Positions 24,874 to 33,428 of a stretch of DNA of 64,000 nucleotides are shown here, one piece after another. How positions within the stretch are numbered: position 1 is the stretch's first letter; the number at the start of each line of letters is the position of its first letter. A program made the position numbers and the translations under genes. This DNA comes from Segatella copri (GTDB lineage: Bacteria; Bacteroidota; Bacteroidia; Bacteroidales; Bacteroidaceae): positions 1-64,000 of the forward strand of contig NZ_VZCB01000052.1 of NCBI RefSeq assembly GCF_009494395.1, in the 5' to 3' direction. The notes under the pieces were generated by a model. That model ran no database searches and had not been told where the DNA came from. It worked only from the letters and a program-made list of their open reading frames with translations.

Positions 24874-25266
24874 TTTACGGATGCAAATATAACAAAAAGA
24901 AATGGAACAGGCAAGCTTTGAAGAGATTATTTTCTAACTTTCTGTATTTTTCTGGAAAATGATGCGAGGAGCCGCTTACAAATGACGCAGATTCACCCAT
25001 TCCTTTATACTCGCACATAAATGTTTTTTCTCGAAAAAGTCTCAAAGTATCATTGTTTGCAGATAAATTACTGATACATAACGATTTGCAAAATGACACT
25101 TCTAAATATGTTTACAAAGAAGTATCATAGAAGTATCATAATTTCGATAGAAGTATCATCAAATCACCATAAAGCATTGTACAAAAACACAAAATTGTAG
25201 TCAACTAAATATAGGAAACTACAATTCGCTTACTCAAAATAGTACCCAAAAATCATCCCATAAAAT

Positions 25267-25369
25267 GGGCACTCGATGCCCACTGTACGGGCAATGAGTA
25301 CCCATCACTTGTTCTGTCGATGCCCATCACATGGTCTCTGAGTGCCCGTGTGACGGGCACTCAGGGACC
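25267..25369. repeat. Cluster of GC-rich palindromes
   Basis: CTGAGTGCCCGT, three bases, ACGGGCACTCAG is a perfect 12-bp-arm hairpin within 25338-25365. It extends to 17 bp with one mismatch (25333-25369). GGGCA/TGCCC hairpins precede it at 25267-25293, and GATGCCCATCAC is nearby. The cluster stands out in strongly AT-rich surroundings and resembles REP-type palindromes. Confidence 0.75.
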
Positions 25370-25453
25370 AGCCAATGTGCTTATTCCTAACTACAATTGT
25401 CAGTCTTCCAACTTATTCCTGGTTAATATTGACATACTAAATAAACTAGAAAG

Positions 25454-25530
25454 GTAGACACTATCAGTTTTATAAAACTGAAATAGTAGACATTATCAAT
25501 TCTATAGAACTGAAATAGTAGACATTTCTT
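25454..25530. repeat. 32-bp tandem repeats with internal palindromes
   Basis: GTAGACA starts units at 25454, 25486 and 25518, exactly 32 bases apart; the third unit is partial. Each full unit ends ACTGAAATA and has a central dyad: CAGTTTTATAAAACTG at 25465-25480 is a perfect 16-bp palindrome, and the second copy is imperfect. Confidence 0.8.
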
Positions 25531-25828
25531 AGTTTTTGCTCCTATTTTTCTAGACATAAATCCTCAAAAAAGGCTTTCTTGTAAGCGACTTACCTGAATT
25601 TTATGATACTTCTATGGAATTTATGATACTTCTATGATTCTTCTTTGTAAACATATTTGGAAGTGTCATTTTATAAGCCACTATGTATCAACAATATACC
25701 TGAAATCAATGACACTTTGATACTTTTTCGAGAAAAACATTTATGTGCGCGAAAGAAAAGAAGAAAGCGGTGATGATATAAAGAAAAAAAACAGCAATGG
25801 CTACTACTCCATTGCTGTTTTTTTTATA

Positions 25829-28021
25829 TTATTGCACAATCTTGAAGCGGATACGCAATGAATGCGCATGCTCATCCCAATTGGTACCAAGCAATACGAA
25901 CTTGCCAATCTGAGCTGTTGAACGGACATGCTTGCCAATACATGGACAAACATCATAATCACCGATACGAACCAGACGCAAGGTATCACTAGCATCATCA
26001 GGCAAACGATCGAGTTTCACCTCTGCTGGAATGTGATCACGATCTACGAACTCATAAGTTACTGGCATATCAAGCTCTATCAGGCGATTCATCTCCGTCT
26101 CAATCTCCTTTTCCTCCTGGCGGGTAGGCTTGTGATCGACTACGAAGGTCATCTTACTCTTCTTGCGCTCGACATGGGCATTCTTGCTACGCTCGCAACC
26201 AAACATACGAACCATCAACTGGTTGAGCAGATGCTCAGCCGTATGAGCAGGAGGGAACTCCTCCTTATGATGCTCGTTCAATATAATATCACTTTCCTCC
26301 ATCTTGACATTGAATTTATAGATTCTTACTCCGTTAGCATCCATGGATATCGGGAATACGCCATCCTTTTTCAGTTCAACCTTCTTCTTGCCTCCCGAGA
26401 ACAGTTCGGTAACGAGAACCTCCTCTTCAGTGATCTGGAAGAAATCGAAAGCATGACCAGGGATACATACCTGAAGCTGGCGAGCCTCCTGGGCAAAGTT
26501 GAGCACGATGAGCATCACCTCATTATCCTTCTTGCGAAGGAAGGCAAAATTGGTACGTGGATCAAAGCCCTCTGAACCAGGATTCACATACATCAGGTCG
26601 AAAGTATCACCTTCTCGAAGCGCCTTTTCTTCATTGGCAAGACGAAGAAGTTGACGATAGGTAGCTGCCAGATACTTCTGCTCAGCTGTCAAAGTCTCAT
26701 CGGCAGAATCCTGATAAGCATGTGCCAAAGTTGAAGGACTCCAGTAGTCGAATATTGTGGTACGACCATCTCTTCCGCTGAATCCCTCCTTGTCCATACC
26801 CTTCTCGCCAAACTCCTGTCCGCTATAAAGCATGAAAGGATTCTTCTGGAAGAAGAGGCTCATGGCTGCTGCCGGAATTGCCTTCATGGCATTGCCGCAG
26901 AAGAAATCGCTGGCGATGCGCTGCTCATCATGGTTTTCCAGGAAATAGAGCATGTGCTGGCGGATATCATCCACCACCTGCCATTCATGAGTGATACTGG
27001 CAGCAGGGCGCTCACCCCGAACCACACCACGCAGGCAATCATACATTCCCACCTTATCATAAAGATAATCGAAACCAGCCTTCACATAGTTGCGGTACTG
27101 GTTAGGATCATATACCTCACCGATTACAACAATGTGAGGATACTTCGATCTCAATATCTGTGTGGCATAAGACCAGAATGCAGTAGGCACCATCTCTGCC
27201 ATATCGCAGCGGAAACCATCTACACCCTTGCTTGCCCAATAAAGCAGGATATCCGTCATCTTGCCCCATGTATTTGGCACAGGCTCATAATGATAGCTTC
27301 TGCCTCCCGCATCACAATAATCTACACCATAGTTGAGTTTCACGGTCTCATACCAGTCGTTGCAGCCTGGACGGTTGTCAAAGCGGTCGTTACCCGTTGC
27401 CTTAGCAGGACTCTCCTTATATTGTTCATATATCTTAGCGTCCTTGGCATGAAAAGCCTTGAACTCTGGCTTAGAGTAGCGAACATCGTTCAAATCTAAA
27501 TCGCCCCAAGCATAATAGAAATTATTCTTGGTAGAAAAATGCATGTTAGGATCATCATCTTCTCCCAAATCTCGTACACTTGCCGGTTTGCAAATGGAAT
27601 GATACTCACGAGCCACATGATTTGGCACAAAGTCCATCACAACTTTCATACCAGCCTTATGCGTGCGCTCAATAAGCATTTCCCACTCCTTCATTCTTTG
27701 ACTGACATTCTCCGCCAAATCCGGATCGATGTCATAATAATCGGTGATGGCGTATGGCGAACCAGCCTTGCCCTTTACCACCTCAGCATGTTGGGTAGGA
27801 ATTCCATAAGATGAGTAGTTTGTCTGTGTGGCATGACGAATCACACCTGTATACCAAATATGTGTAAAGCCCATGTCATGAATACGGGCCAGAACCTCAT
27901 CAGTAAAGTCATTAAGCTTTCCGCAACCGTTTTCTTCTATTGTACCATTCTCCTTGCAATTGGTATTCTGATTGCCAAAGAGTCGAGGGAGAACCTGGTA
28001 AATAATAATTTTTTCCTTCAT
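25829..28021 (-). CDS. GH13 alpha-amylase-family enzyme fused to an AlaX-type tRNA-editing domain
   Basis: The protein has 730 residues. Residues 1 to about 570 are a GH13 glycosidase without a signal peptide. Motifs are DFVPNH, GVDGFRCDMAEMV (nucleophile Asp), VVIGEVYDPN (acid/base Glu) and FLENHDEQR, so the catalytic triad is intact and a cytoplasmic enzyme acting on glycogen or maltodextrin is likely. From Met574 (26302) the rest is an alanyl-tRNA editing domain of the AlaX/SAD type. It has the metal ligands HTAEH (593, 597) and CPCIGKH (692/694, 698). No stop separates the two. Internal initiation at 26302 could also produce a free AlaX protein. Confidence 0.88.
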   Translation of the reverse strand: MKEKIIIYQVLPRLFGNQNTNCKENGTIEENGCGKLNDFTDEVLARIHDMGFTHIWYTGVIRHATQTNYSSYGIPTQHAEVVKGKAGSPYAITDYYDIDPDLAENVSQRMKEWEMLIERTHKAGMKVVMDFVPNHVAREYHSICKPASVRDLGEDDDPNMHFSTKNNFYYAWGDLDLNDVRYSKPEFKAFHAKDAKIYEQYKESPAKATGNDRFDNRPGCNDWYETVKLNYGVDYCDAGGRSYHYEPVPNTWGKMTDILLYWASKGVDGFRCDMAEMVPTAFWSYATQILRSKYPHIVVIGEVYDPNQYRNYVKAGFDYLYDKVGMYDCLRGVVRGERPAASITHEWQVVDDIRQHMLYFLENHDEQRIASDFFCGNAMKAIPAAAMSLFFQKNPFMLYSGQEFGEKGMDKEGFSGRDGRTTIFDYWSPSTLAHAYQDSADETLTAEQKYLAATYRQLLRLANEEKALREGDTFDLMYVNPGSEGFDPRTNFAFLRKKDNEVMLIVLNFAQEARQLQVCIPGHAFDFFQITEEEVLVTELFSGGKKKVELKKDGVFPISMDANGVRIYKFNVKMEESDIILNEHHKEEFPPAHTAEHLLNQLMVRMFGCERSKNAHVERKKSKMTFVVDHKPTRQEEKEIETEMNRLIELDMPVTYEFVDRDHIPAEVKLDRLPDDASDTLRLVRIGDYDVCPCIGKHVRSTAQIGKFVLLGTNWDEHAHSLRIRFKIVQ

Positions 28022-28112
28022 TTAGCGGTCTATACGTAAAGAATGAAACGCTTTATCTTCCCAACAACGCCTTTGCTGAGAAAATAAAGCGCTGACTATA
28101 ATTAAATCTCAA

Positions 28113-29000
28113 TTAAGCAATGCCGTGAGCAGCTACATTCTTGTCGATGCGGCCAATCATACCCTGCAAAGCCTTGCCTGGACCACACTCTGTGAAATCA
28201 TCAGCACCAGCAGCAATCATAGCCTGAACAGATGAAGTCCAACGTACAGAACTTGTGAGCTGAGCGATGAGGTTCTGCTGAATCTCAGCAGGATCAGTAT
28301 GAGGCTTACCGTCTACATTCTGATAAACAGGGCACTTAGGAGCAGAGAAAGTAGTCTTCTCGATTGCTGCCTGAAGCTCATCCTTAGCAGGCTGCATCAA
28401 TGGAGAGTGGAAAGCACCGCCCACCTTCAAAGGCAAAGCACGCTTAGCACCAGCAGCCTTCAACTGCTCACAAGCAGCATTGATAGCATCAACATTACCA
28501 GAAATAACGAGCTGACCTGGGCAGTTATAGTTAGCAGCAACAACTACGTTGCCCTCTGTGCTTACCTGAGCGCAGATTTCCTCAACCTTCTCATCAGGCA
28601 AACCGATGATAGCAGCCATAGTACCAGGATTAGCCTCGCAAGCCTTCTGCATAGCATTAGCACGTGCAGCAACAAGCTTCAAACCATCCTCGAAAGCCAT
28701 TGCACCAGCAGCTACCAATGCAGAGAACTCACCGAGAGAGTGACCAGCAACCATTGCAGGCTGGAACTCCTCACCCAAGCAGAGAGCAGAGATAACAGAG
28801 TGGAGGAACACAGCAGGCTGTGTAACCTTGGTTTCCTTCAACTGCTCATCAGTACCAGCAAACATAATATCAGTAATCTTGAAGCCGAGAATCTCGTCGG
28901 CCTTATCGAAAAGTTCTTTTGCCAATGCGTTGTTGTCGTAGAGGTCCTTACCCATACCTACGAACTGAGAACCCTGACCAGGGAAAACAAATGCTTTCAT
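28113..29000 (-). CDS. fabD: Malonyl-CoA:ACP transacylase
   Basis: The protein has 295 residues: FVFPGQGSQFVGMGKDLYD, the nucleophile Ser88 in GHSLGEFSALV, and the His-bearing motif VGGAFHSPLM. It transfers malonyl groups from CoA to ACP to start fatty acid synthesis. No other fab gene is adjacent. The leader of about 75 bases follows a TATCTTTG box (29073-29080, minus strand). Between fabD and the GH13 gene is an inverted repeat CGCTTTAT/ATAAAGCG (28051-28095) without a T run. Confidence 0.96.
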   Translation of the reverse strand: MKAFVFPGQGSQFVGMGKDLYDNNALAKELFDKADEILGFKITDIMFAGTDEQLKETKVTQPAVFLHSVISALCLGEEFQPAMVAGHSLGEFSALVAAGAMAFEDGLKLVAARANAMQKACEANPGTMAAIIGLPDEKVEEICAQVSTEGNVVVAANYNCPGQLVISGNVDAINAACEQLKAAGAKRALPLKVGGAFHSPLMQPAKDELQAAIEKTTFSAPKCPVYQNVDGKPHTDPAEIQQNLIAQLTSSVRWTSSVQAMIAAGADDFTECGPGKALQGMIGRIDKNVAAHGIA

Positions 29001-29104
29001 TTTTATCCTTATTTTAAAAGTTTATTATTAATATACTATTTTACTATAAATACTTCCAATTCGGGTGCAAAGATACAATTTTTTTCTGAGAATCGGGAGA
29101 GAAA

Positions 29105-29146
29105 AACAAAAAAAATCCCTAATGCCTTCCGGCAAAAGGGATTCTT
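29105..29146 (-). terminator. Terminator of the rpsF-rpsR-rplI operon
   Basis: AATCCCT (29114-29120) pairs with AGGGATT (29137-29143), with an inner GCC/GGC pairing and a long T run on the minus strand, 60 bases after rplI. Confidence 0.8.
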
Positions 29147-29208
29147 TATATTAATTTGCTTTACAGTGCGAAAATTATCGTACTAATGACAAATTGATTG
29201 ATTAAGGA

Positions 29209-29733
29209 TTACTCAGCTGCAGGAGCCTCTTCCTCAGCAACCTCAGCAGCAGGAGCCTCTACAGGAGCCTCAGCTGGAGCAGCTACAGGAGCATTCTCAG
29301 CAACAACGATAACAGGAACCTTAACCTCAACCTCCTTGTGATAGTGTACAGTAGCCTCGTACTCACCAACCTTCTTAGCATCCTTCATAGTAACGATCTT
29401 GCGATCAACCTCGATGCCCTTCTTAGCGAGCTCCTCAGCAACAGTTGCAGCGTTAACTGAACCGTAGAGCTGACCAGTAGCACTAACCTTAGCAGTAATA
29501 GTAAGAACAACGCCATTGAGAGCCTCGCCCTTCTTAACAGCCTCAGCCTTGATAGCCTCAAGCTTGTGAGCCTGCTGCTTCAAATCCTCAGCCAACTGCT
29601 TCTTAGCAGATGGAGAAGCGATAACAGCCTTACCTGTAGGGATAAGGAAGTTACGACCATAACCACTCTTTACATTAACGATATCGTTCTTGTATCCAAG
29701 ACCGATAATATCTTGCTTCAAAATAATTTCCAT
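29209..29733 (-). CDS. rplI: Ribosomal protein bL9
   Basis: The protein has 174 residues. The N-terminal rRNA-binding domain (MEIILKQDIIGLGYKNDIVN, VKSGYGRNFLIPTGKAV) is followed by the connecting helix and C-terminal domain to about residue 148. A low-complexity tail then runs to the end (APAEAPVEAPAAEVAEEEAP). The Ala/Pro/Glu tail of about 25 residues is absent from E. coli L9 (149 residues). It is the third gene of the rpsF-rpsR-rplI operon. Confidence 0.97.
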   Translation of the reverse strand: MEIILKQDIIGLGYKNDIVNVKSGYGRNFLIPTGKAVIASPSAKKQLAEDLKQQAHKLEAIKAEAVKKGEALNGVVLTITAKVSATGQLYGSVNAATVAEELAKKGIEVDRKIVTMKDAKKVGEYEATVHYHKEVEVKVPVIVVAENAPVAAPAEAPVEAPAAEVAEEEAPAAE

Positions 29734-29752
29734 TCTTCTTCTCCTCCTTAAA

Positions 29753-30022
29753 TTACTTCATCAAATCGGTTACGTAAGGAAGCAAAGCGATCTGGCGAGC
29801 ACGCTTTACAGCCTGTGCTACACGGCGCTGATACTTCAAAGATGTACCTGTGATACGACGTGGAAGGATTTTACCCTGCTCGTTCAAGAACTTCTTCAAG
29901 AACTCTGGATCCTTGTAGTCGATGTACTTAATACCGCTCTTCTTGAAACGGCAATACTTCTTCTTCTTTGTGTCGATAGAAGGAGCGGTCAAATAACGGA
30001 TTTCTGATTTCTGATCTGCCAT
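29753..30022 (-). CDS. rpsR: Ribosomal protein bS18
   Basis: The protein has 89 residues: [40 protein letters not shown], then [20 protein letters not shown]. It is a small-subunit platform protein that pairs with bS6. It starts two bases after the rpsF stop, so translation is coupled. Its partner's leader carries a strong hairpin (30415-30450) that could be an S6:S18 autoregulatory site. Confidence 0.97.
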   Translation of the reverse strand: MADQKSEIRYLTAPSIDTKKKKYCRFKKSGIKYIDYKDPEFLKKFLNEQGKILPRRITGTSLKYQRRVAQAVKRARQIALLPYVTDLMK

Positions 30023-30024
30023 GA

Positions 30025-30369
30025 TTAAGCCTCCTCTTTTTTACCAAGCTTTGCACGACGCTTCTCTGCGTAAGCGACAGCATACTTGTCAAGTTTAACA
30101 GTCATGTAACGAATTACTTTCTCGTCGCGGCGATAAGCTGTTTCGAGCTTAGCGATAACAGTTGGCTCAGCCTTGAACTCAACCAAGCTGTAGAAGCCTG
30201 ATGTCTTCTTCTCGATGTTGTAAGCCAACTTCTTCAAACCCCAAGCCTCTTTGTTCAGAATCTCAGCACCATTATCGGTGAGTACCTTCTCGAACTTAGC
30301 GACCGTTTCCTTCATCTGTTCATCAGACAAAACGGGAGTCAAAATGAAAACGGTTTCGTATTGATTCAT
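30025..30369 (-). CDS. rpsF: Ribosomal protein bS6
   Basis: The protein has 114 residues: [40 protein letters not shown] and [20 protein letters not shown], with a charged tail. It is the first gene of the rpsF-rpsR-rplI operon. The promoter is TTTG (30490-30487) with TACTTTTG (30466-30459), 20 bases apart on the minus strand. The leader of about 85 bases contains a strong hairpin. Confidence 0.97.
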   Translation of the reverse strand: MNQYETVFILTPVLSDEQMKETVAKFEKVLTDNGAEILNKEAWGLKKLAYNIEKKTSGFYSLVEFKAEPTVIAKLETAYRRDEKVIRYMTVKLDKYAVAYAEKRRAKLGKKEEA

Positions 30370-30414
30370 ACTACTTTTGATAATTAAAATTTGTTATTAA
30401 TAAATATTTTGCGC

Positions 30415-30450
30415 TTCGTAAAAGATGCCATAAAACATCCTTTTCACGAA
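30415..30450 (-). promoter_or_regulatory. Structured rpsF leader hairpin
   Basis: In the minus-strand RNA, TTCGTGAAA pairs with TTTTACGAA and, after an AG bulge, GATG pairs with CATC, giving 13 base pairs around an 8-base loop. It has no T run. CACCGC directly precedes it. Because the first two genes encode bS6 and bS18, feedback control by the S6:S18 pair is the likely purpose; this is inference from known rpsF leaders. Confidence 0.55.
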
Positions 30451-30458
30451 TTGCGGTG

Positions 30459-30507
30459 CAAAAGTACGACTTTTTCTTGAATTAACCAAATATTTTTTGT
30501 ACTTTTG
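30459..30507. promoter_or_regulatory. Overlapping divergent promoters (rpsF / small membrane protein)
   Basis: Minus strand: TTTG 30490-30487 and TACTTTTG 30466-30459. Plus strand: TTG 30477-30479 and TACTTTTG 30500-30507, 20 bases apart. The two promoters overlap by about 14 bases, so polymerase binding at one should hinder the other. Confidence 0.75.
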
Positions 30508-30607
30508 CAGAAAATATTTGTTCTTTTTAGCTTTTATGAAGTTTTTAGAAGACTTTTTGAAGGGTTACACCTTATTAAATATATAAAATAAATAAGAAGT
30601 AAAGATT

Positions 30608-30799
30608 ATGAAGAATCAGAAATTAAAGAAATCATTCCGTGCTCTCCCTACCATGGGCATGGCTTTCATTGTGTTGGGCGTATTGCTACTTGCTGCCAGC
30701 TTTGCGATGAACATCAAGAACAACAGCATGCTCTACGCTGGTTTGTTTTTTATCCTTGCTGGGGTAGCGGGATATATTTATACTATCAAAAAAGGATGA
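30608..30799 (+). CDS. Small two-span membrane protein
   Basis: The protein has 63 residues. A basic start (MKNQKLKKSFRALPTM) is followed by two hydrophobic segments at about 17-34 and 40-58, ending IKKG. It has its own promoter divergent from rpsF (30477-30507) and a terminator whose stem includes the stop codon. It is a stand-alone gene between the ribosomal operon and rprXY. I do not recognise a function. Confidence 0.7.
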   Translation: MKNQKLKKSFRALPTMGMAFIVLGVLLLAASFAMNIKNNSMLYAGLFFILAGVAGYIYTIKKG

Positions 30800-30832
30800 G
30801 CCGACTGCTTCGACTCATCCTTATCTTTTTAA
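30791..30832. terminator. Terminator overlapping the stop of the 63-residue protein
   Basis: AAGGATGAG (30792-30800) pairs with CTCATCCTT (30814-30822), then a T-rich tail. The TGA stop codon (30797-30799) lies inside the left arm. It is between convergent genes. Confidence 0.8.
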
Positions 30833-30865
30833 TCAGCAGAATACTTTGCCTGTCTTTCCGGCTTA

Positions 30866-31564
30866 TTAATCCTGGTTTGGCACAATCAACTTGTAACCCT
30901 TGCCATGGATATTGATGATTTCAATCTGATCATCATCCTTCAGGTGCTTACGAAGTTTGGTGATATACACATCCATAGAGCGAGCATTGAAGTAGTTGTC
31001 ATCAATCCAGATTGTCTTGAGGGCAAAATCACGCTGCAGGATTTCATTGGCATGTGAACAGAGAAGAGCCAACAACTCATTTTCCTTGGTTGTCAACTTA
31101 GTCTGTTGATCACCAATAGTAAGGAGCTGCTTCTGTGTATCAAATACGAACTTGCCGATGTGATACAGAGTGCTCTCCTTGGTCTTCTTGCCACGTACAC
31201 GACGCAAGATAGCCTCTACACGGAATACCAGCTCCTCCATAGAGAATGGCTTGGTGATATAATCATCAGCACCAATCTTGAAACCTTCGAGAATATCCTC
31301 CTTCAATGTCTTGGCTGTCAAGAAGATGATAGGCAGATCCGCATTAGCCTGTCGAATATCCTGTGCCAGGGTGAAACCGTCTTTCTTCGGCATCATCACG
31401 TCAAGAACAGCTATATCATACTTATTCTTTGTAAATTCCTTGAATCCCTGCTCACCGTCAGGACACAACACTGTAGAATAACCCTTTGCCTGCAAATATT
31501 CGCGAAGCAACATACCCAGGTTCTCATCATCCTCACAAAGCAAGATTTTAATTGTCTCTTCCAT
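30866..31564 (-). CDS. rprY: OmpR-family response regulator (RprY-like)
   Basis: The protein has 232 residues. The receiver domain contains the acidic pair Glu11/Asp12, Asp13, phospho-acceptor Asp55 in VLDVMMPKKDGF and Lys near 105 (IGADDYITKPFS). A winged-helix DNA-binding domain follows (LTTKENELLALLCSHANEIL, then DVYITKLRKHLKDD). It closely resembles the RprY regulator described in Bacteroides fragilis. It lies 48 bases after rprX on the same strand, as in other Bacteroidales. Confidence 0.88.
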   Translation of the reverse strand: MEETIKILLCEDDENLGMLLREYLQAKGYSTVLCPDGEQGFKEFTKNKYDIAVLDVMMPKKDGFTLAQDIRQANADLPIIFLTAKTLKEDILEGFKIGADDYITKPFSMEELVFRVEAILRRVRGKKTKESTLYHIGKFVFDTQKQLLTIGDQQTKLTTKENELLALLCSHANEILQRDFALKTIWIDDNYFNARSMDVYITKLRKHLKDDDQIEIINIHGKGYKLIVPNQD

Positions 31565-31612
31565 ATCTTAATCCATTTTAATTTGTTAATATTCCTATTA
31601 TTTATTTCTTTT

Positions 31613-33172
31613 TTAACTATGTATTACCGGCAGTTTTATGGTGAAAGTAGTACCCTTGCCGAATTCACTTTCTACCTTGATTTCGCCATCATGCAAATCC
31701 ACGATTTTCTTCACATAGGCCAATCCGAGACCGAATCCCTTCACATCATGCACATTACCAGTATGAACACGATAGAACTTATCGAAGATTTTCTTCAGAT
31801 TCTCCTTCTTCATACCCAATCCGGTATCAGTTATAGAGAGATAAAGATGTTCTTCATCATTCCAGGTTTTCATCGTAATGTTGAGTGGCTCATCCGGTTT
31901 GCGATATTTCACCGCATTATCCATCAGATTGAAGATTACATTCTGGAAATGTACCTCATCTACATAGAGCCCCGAATCAATCGCTTCAATATCGGTATAT
32001 ACCTTACCACCCGTATGCTCAACACGGAGTGCAAATGAATGAGCAATGTTTTCCACCATCTCATTGAGATCGAGTTCTTTCTTCTTGAATACCGCCTTCT
32101 TACGGTCGAACATACTCATCTGCAGCACTTTCTCTACAAGGAAGCGAAGTCGTTTAGACTCATCGTTTATCACCCCACCCAAATGTTTCTGCATCTGTTC
32201 ACTCTTGGAAACAGAGGAATCATTGAGCATCTGTGCTGCCAGACTGATACTGGCAATAGGCGTCTTCAGCTCATGGGTCATATTGTTGATGAAATCGTTC
32301 TTGATCTCCGTATATCTCTTCTGTCGGAAGATAACCACAATGGTAAAGATGAAGGTAATCAGCAATACCAGAGTAAAGATGATACTTGGTATCATGAAGC
32401 GCACACTGGAGAAGATGTAACTATTCATATCAGGGAAATGAATCTTCACAACTCCCATCTTCGACTGCGGGTCGTTACGGAAAAGCACCTGCGAATAGCT
32501 GTATTCCTCGCCCTCATCGCTATAGTCTGGACAGCGATACACCTCACGTCCATCCTGTGTAGTTACAGTGAAATGATATGGTATGTTAATACCATTGTTC
32601 ATCATCTCTGCCTTCAAGTCCTGATCCAGCTGCTTGAAGTTGATACGCTCCTTCAAAGGCTTATCAGATGCAGAATAGAGAATGGAATAAACCACCTCGT
32701 CCAACAACGCTTTCTGATATACATAGCGATTCTTGACGATTTCCTGCAACGACTTCTGAGTTTCGTTGATCGAATTCTTATCGCTTCTCAAAATCATCGC
32801 CTTAGGCATATTGCCAGGACTAATGGCGATGGTTTTCAGTTCAAAGGATGAATACACCGTACCATCCTTTCCTACTACCGAGTACTGATGCGATTGCTGC
32901 ACTGTACCATCAGGCATCCCGCTACGAGTACCCGCAGAATCCTTCTTGGCCGCCTTCCGCTCTGTCTCATTGACATCTTTTTCAAGATAGCGCAAGGTTT
33001 CATTCAGCTCCAGATTTCTTGAAGCTTGATATAGGGCTCTGTTGACAGATTCGTCAAACTGTTCCTTCTTCATGTTAACCATCTCCTGGATGTAACTCAA
33101 CTGCAAAAAGAGCAGAGCAAGGAACGAAAAGCCCATAATAATGGCTATGGTCCAAATCGTTTTCTTCTTCAT
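31613..33172 (-). CDS. rprX: Sensor histidine kinase (RprX-like)
   Basis: The protein has 519 residues. Membrane spans are at about 6-25 and 259-282, flanking a periplasmic sensing region. The dimerisation domain has His300 in NNMTHELKTPIAS. The ATPase domain contains the N box (NLMDNAVKYRKP), DTGLGMKKENL and GFGLGLAYVKKI. It partners rprY. The -7 box TATCTTTG (33185-33178, minus) ends only five bases before the ATG, so the mRNA would have almost no leader if this promoter and start are both right. Confidence 0.9.
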   Translation of the reverse strand: MKKKTIWTIAIIMGFSFLALLFLQLSYIQEMVNMKKEQFDESVNRALYQASRNLELNETLRYLEKDVNETERKAAKKDSAGTRSGMPDGTVQQSHQYSVVGKDGTVYSSFELKTIAISPGNMPKAMILRSDKNSINETQKSLQEIVKNRYVYQKALLDEVVYSILYSASDKPLKERINFKQLDQDLKAEMMNNGINIPYHFTVTTQDGREVYRCPDYSDEGEEYSYSQVLFRNDPQSKMGVVKIHFPDMNSYIFSSVRFMIPSIIFTLVLLITFIFTIVVIFRQKRYTEIKNDFINNMTHELKTPIASISLAAQMLNDSSVSKSEQMQKHLGGVINDESKRLRFLVEKVLQMSMFDRKKAVFKKKELDLNEMVENIAHSFALRVEHTGGKVYTDIEAIDSGLYVDEVHFQNVIFNLMDNAVKYRKPDEPLNITMKTWNDEEHLYLSITDTGLGMKKENLKKIFDKFYRVHTGNVHDVKGFGLGLAYVKKIVDLHDGEIKVESEFGKGTTFTIKLPVIHS

Positions 33173-33302
33173 GGGGGCAAAGATAGGAATTTTCTTAATT
33201 GGTTAACACAAAACCGTTAATTATTTAATCGGTTTTTAAGCAAATTAACTAAAAATAAATCATTTAGTTCCATATACAAAACTAACGTAGACATAAAAAG
33301 AC

Positions 33303-33336
33303 GAAAAAGGAGCGTACATATCACATGCACGCCCCC
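33303..33336 (-). terminator. Terminator of the EF-G paralogue gene
   Basis: On the minus strand GGGGCGT (33335-33329) pairs with ACGCTCC (33315-33309, one G-U pair), followed by TTTTT. It lies about 95 bases beyond the stop at 33429. The 33173-33428 interval holds no gene. Confidence 0.7.
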
Positions 33337-33428
33337 TCATTGGTCATATCAACATAAAATTTTAATTTATATAAGAGAGATAATTCTCAAACTAATGTAT
33401 TCTTATATATTTCAAATGAATAATTCAA

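Larger units (their letters stand above)
25012..25749. repeat. 738-bp element bounded by about 152-bp imperfect inverted repeats
   Basis: The left arm 25012-25164 and right arm 25598-25749 are reverse complements, with about 20 differences by hand alignment. They begin and end with CGCACATAAATG. Each arm carries repeated ATAGAAGTATCAT motifs and TCTCGAAAAAGT. The spacer of about 430 bp has no gene but holds GC-rich hairpins (25267-25369), an AATTGTAGT/ACTACAATT hairpin (25194-25226) and 32-bp tandem repeats (25454-25530). No target duplication is obvious. It may be a MITE-like element, a cruciform-forming regulatory region or a decayed transposon. Confidence 0.85.

Noticed and set aside
25120..25163. 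CRISPR-like repeats ATAGAAGTATCAT
   Set aside because: Units are 13 bp with 0-9 bases between them and recur inverted in the right arm. They are part of the inverted-repeat element.
28051..28095. Terminator between the GH13 gene and fabD
   Set aside because: The CGCTTTAT/ATAAAGCG stem has a 29-base loop and no T run. It was kept only as an unexplained inverted repeat.
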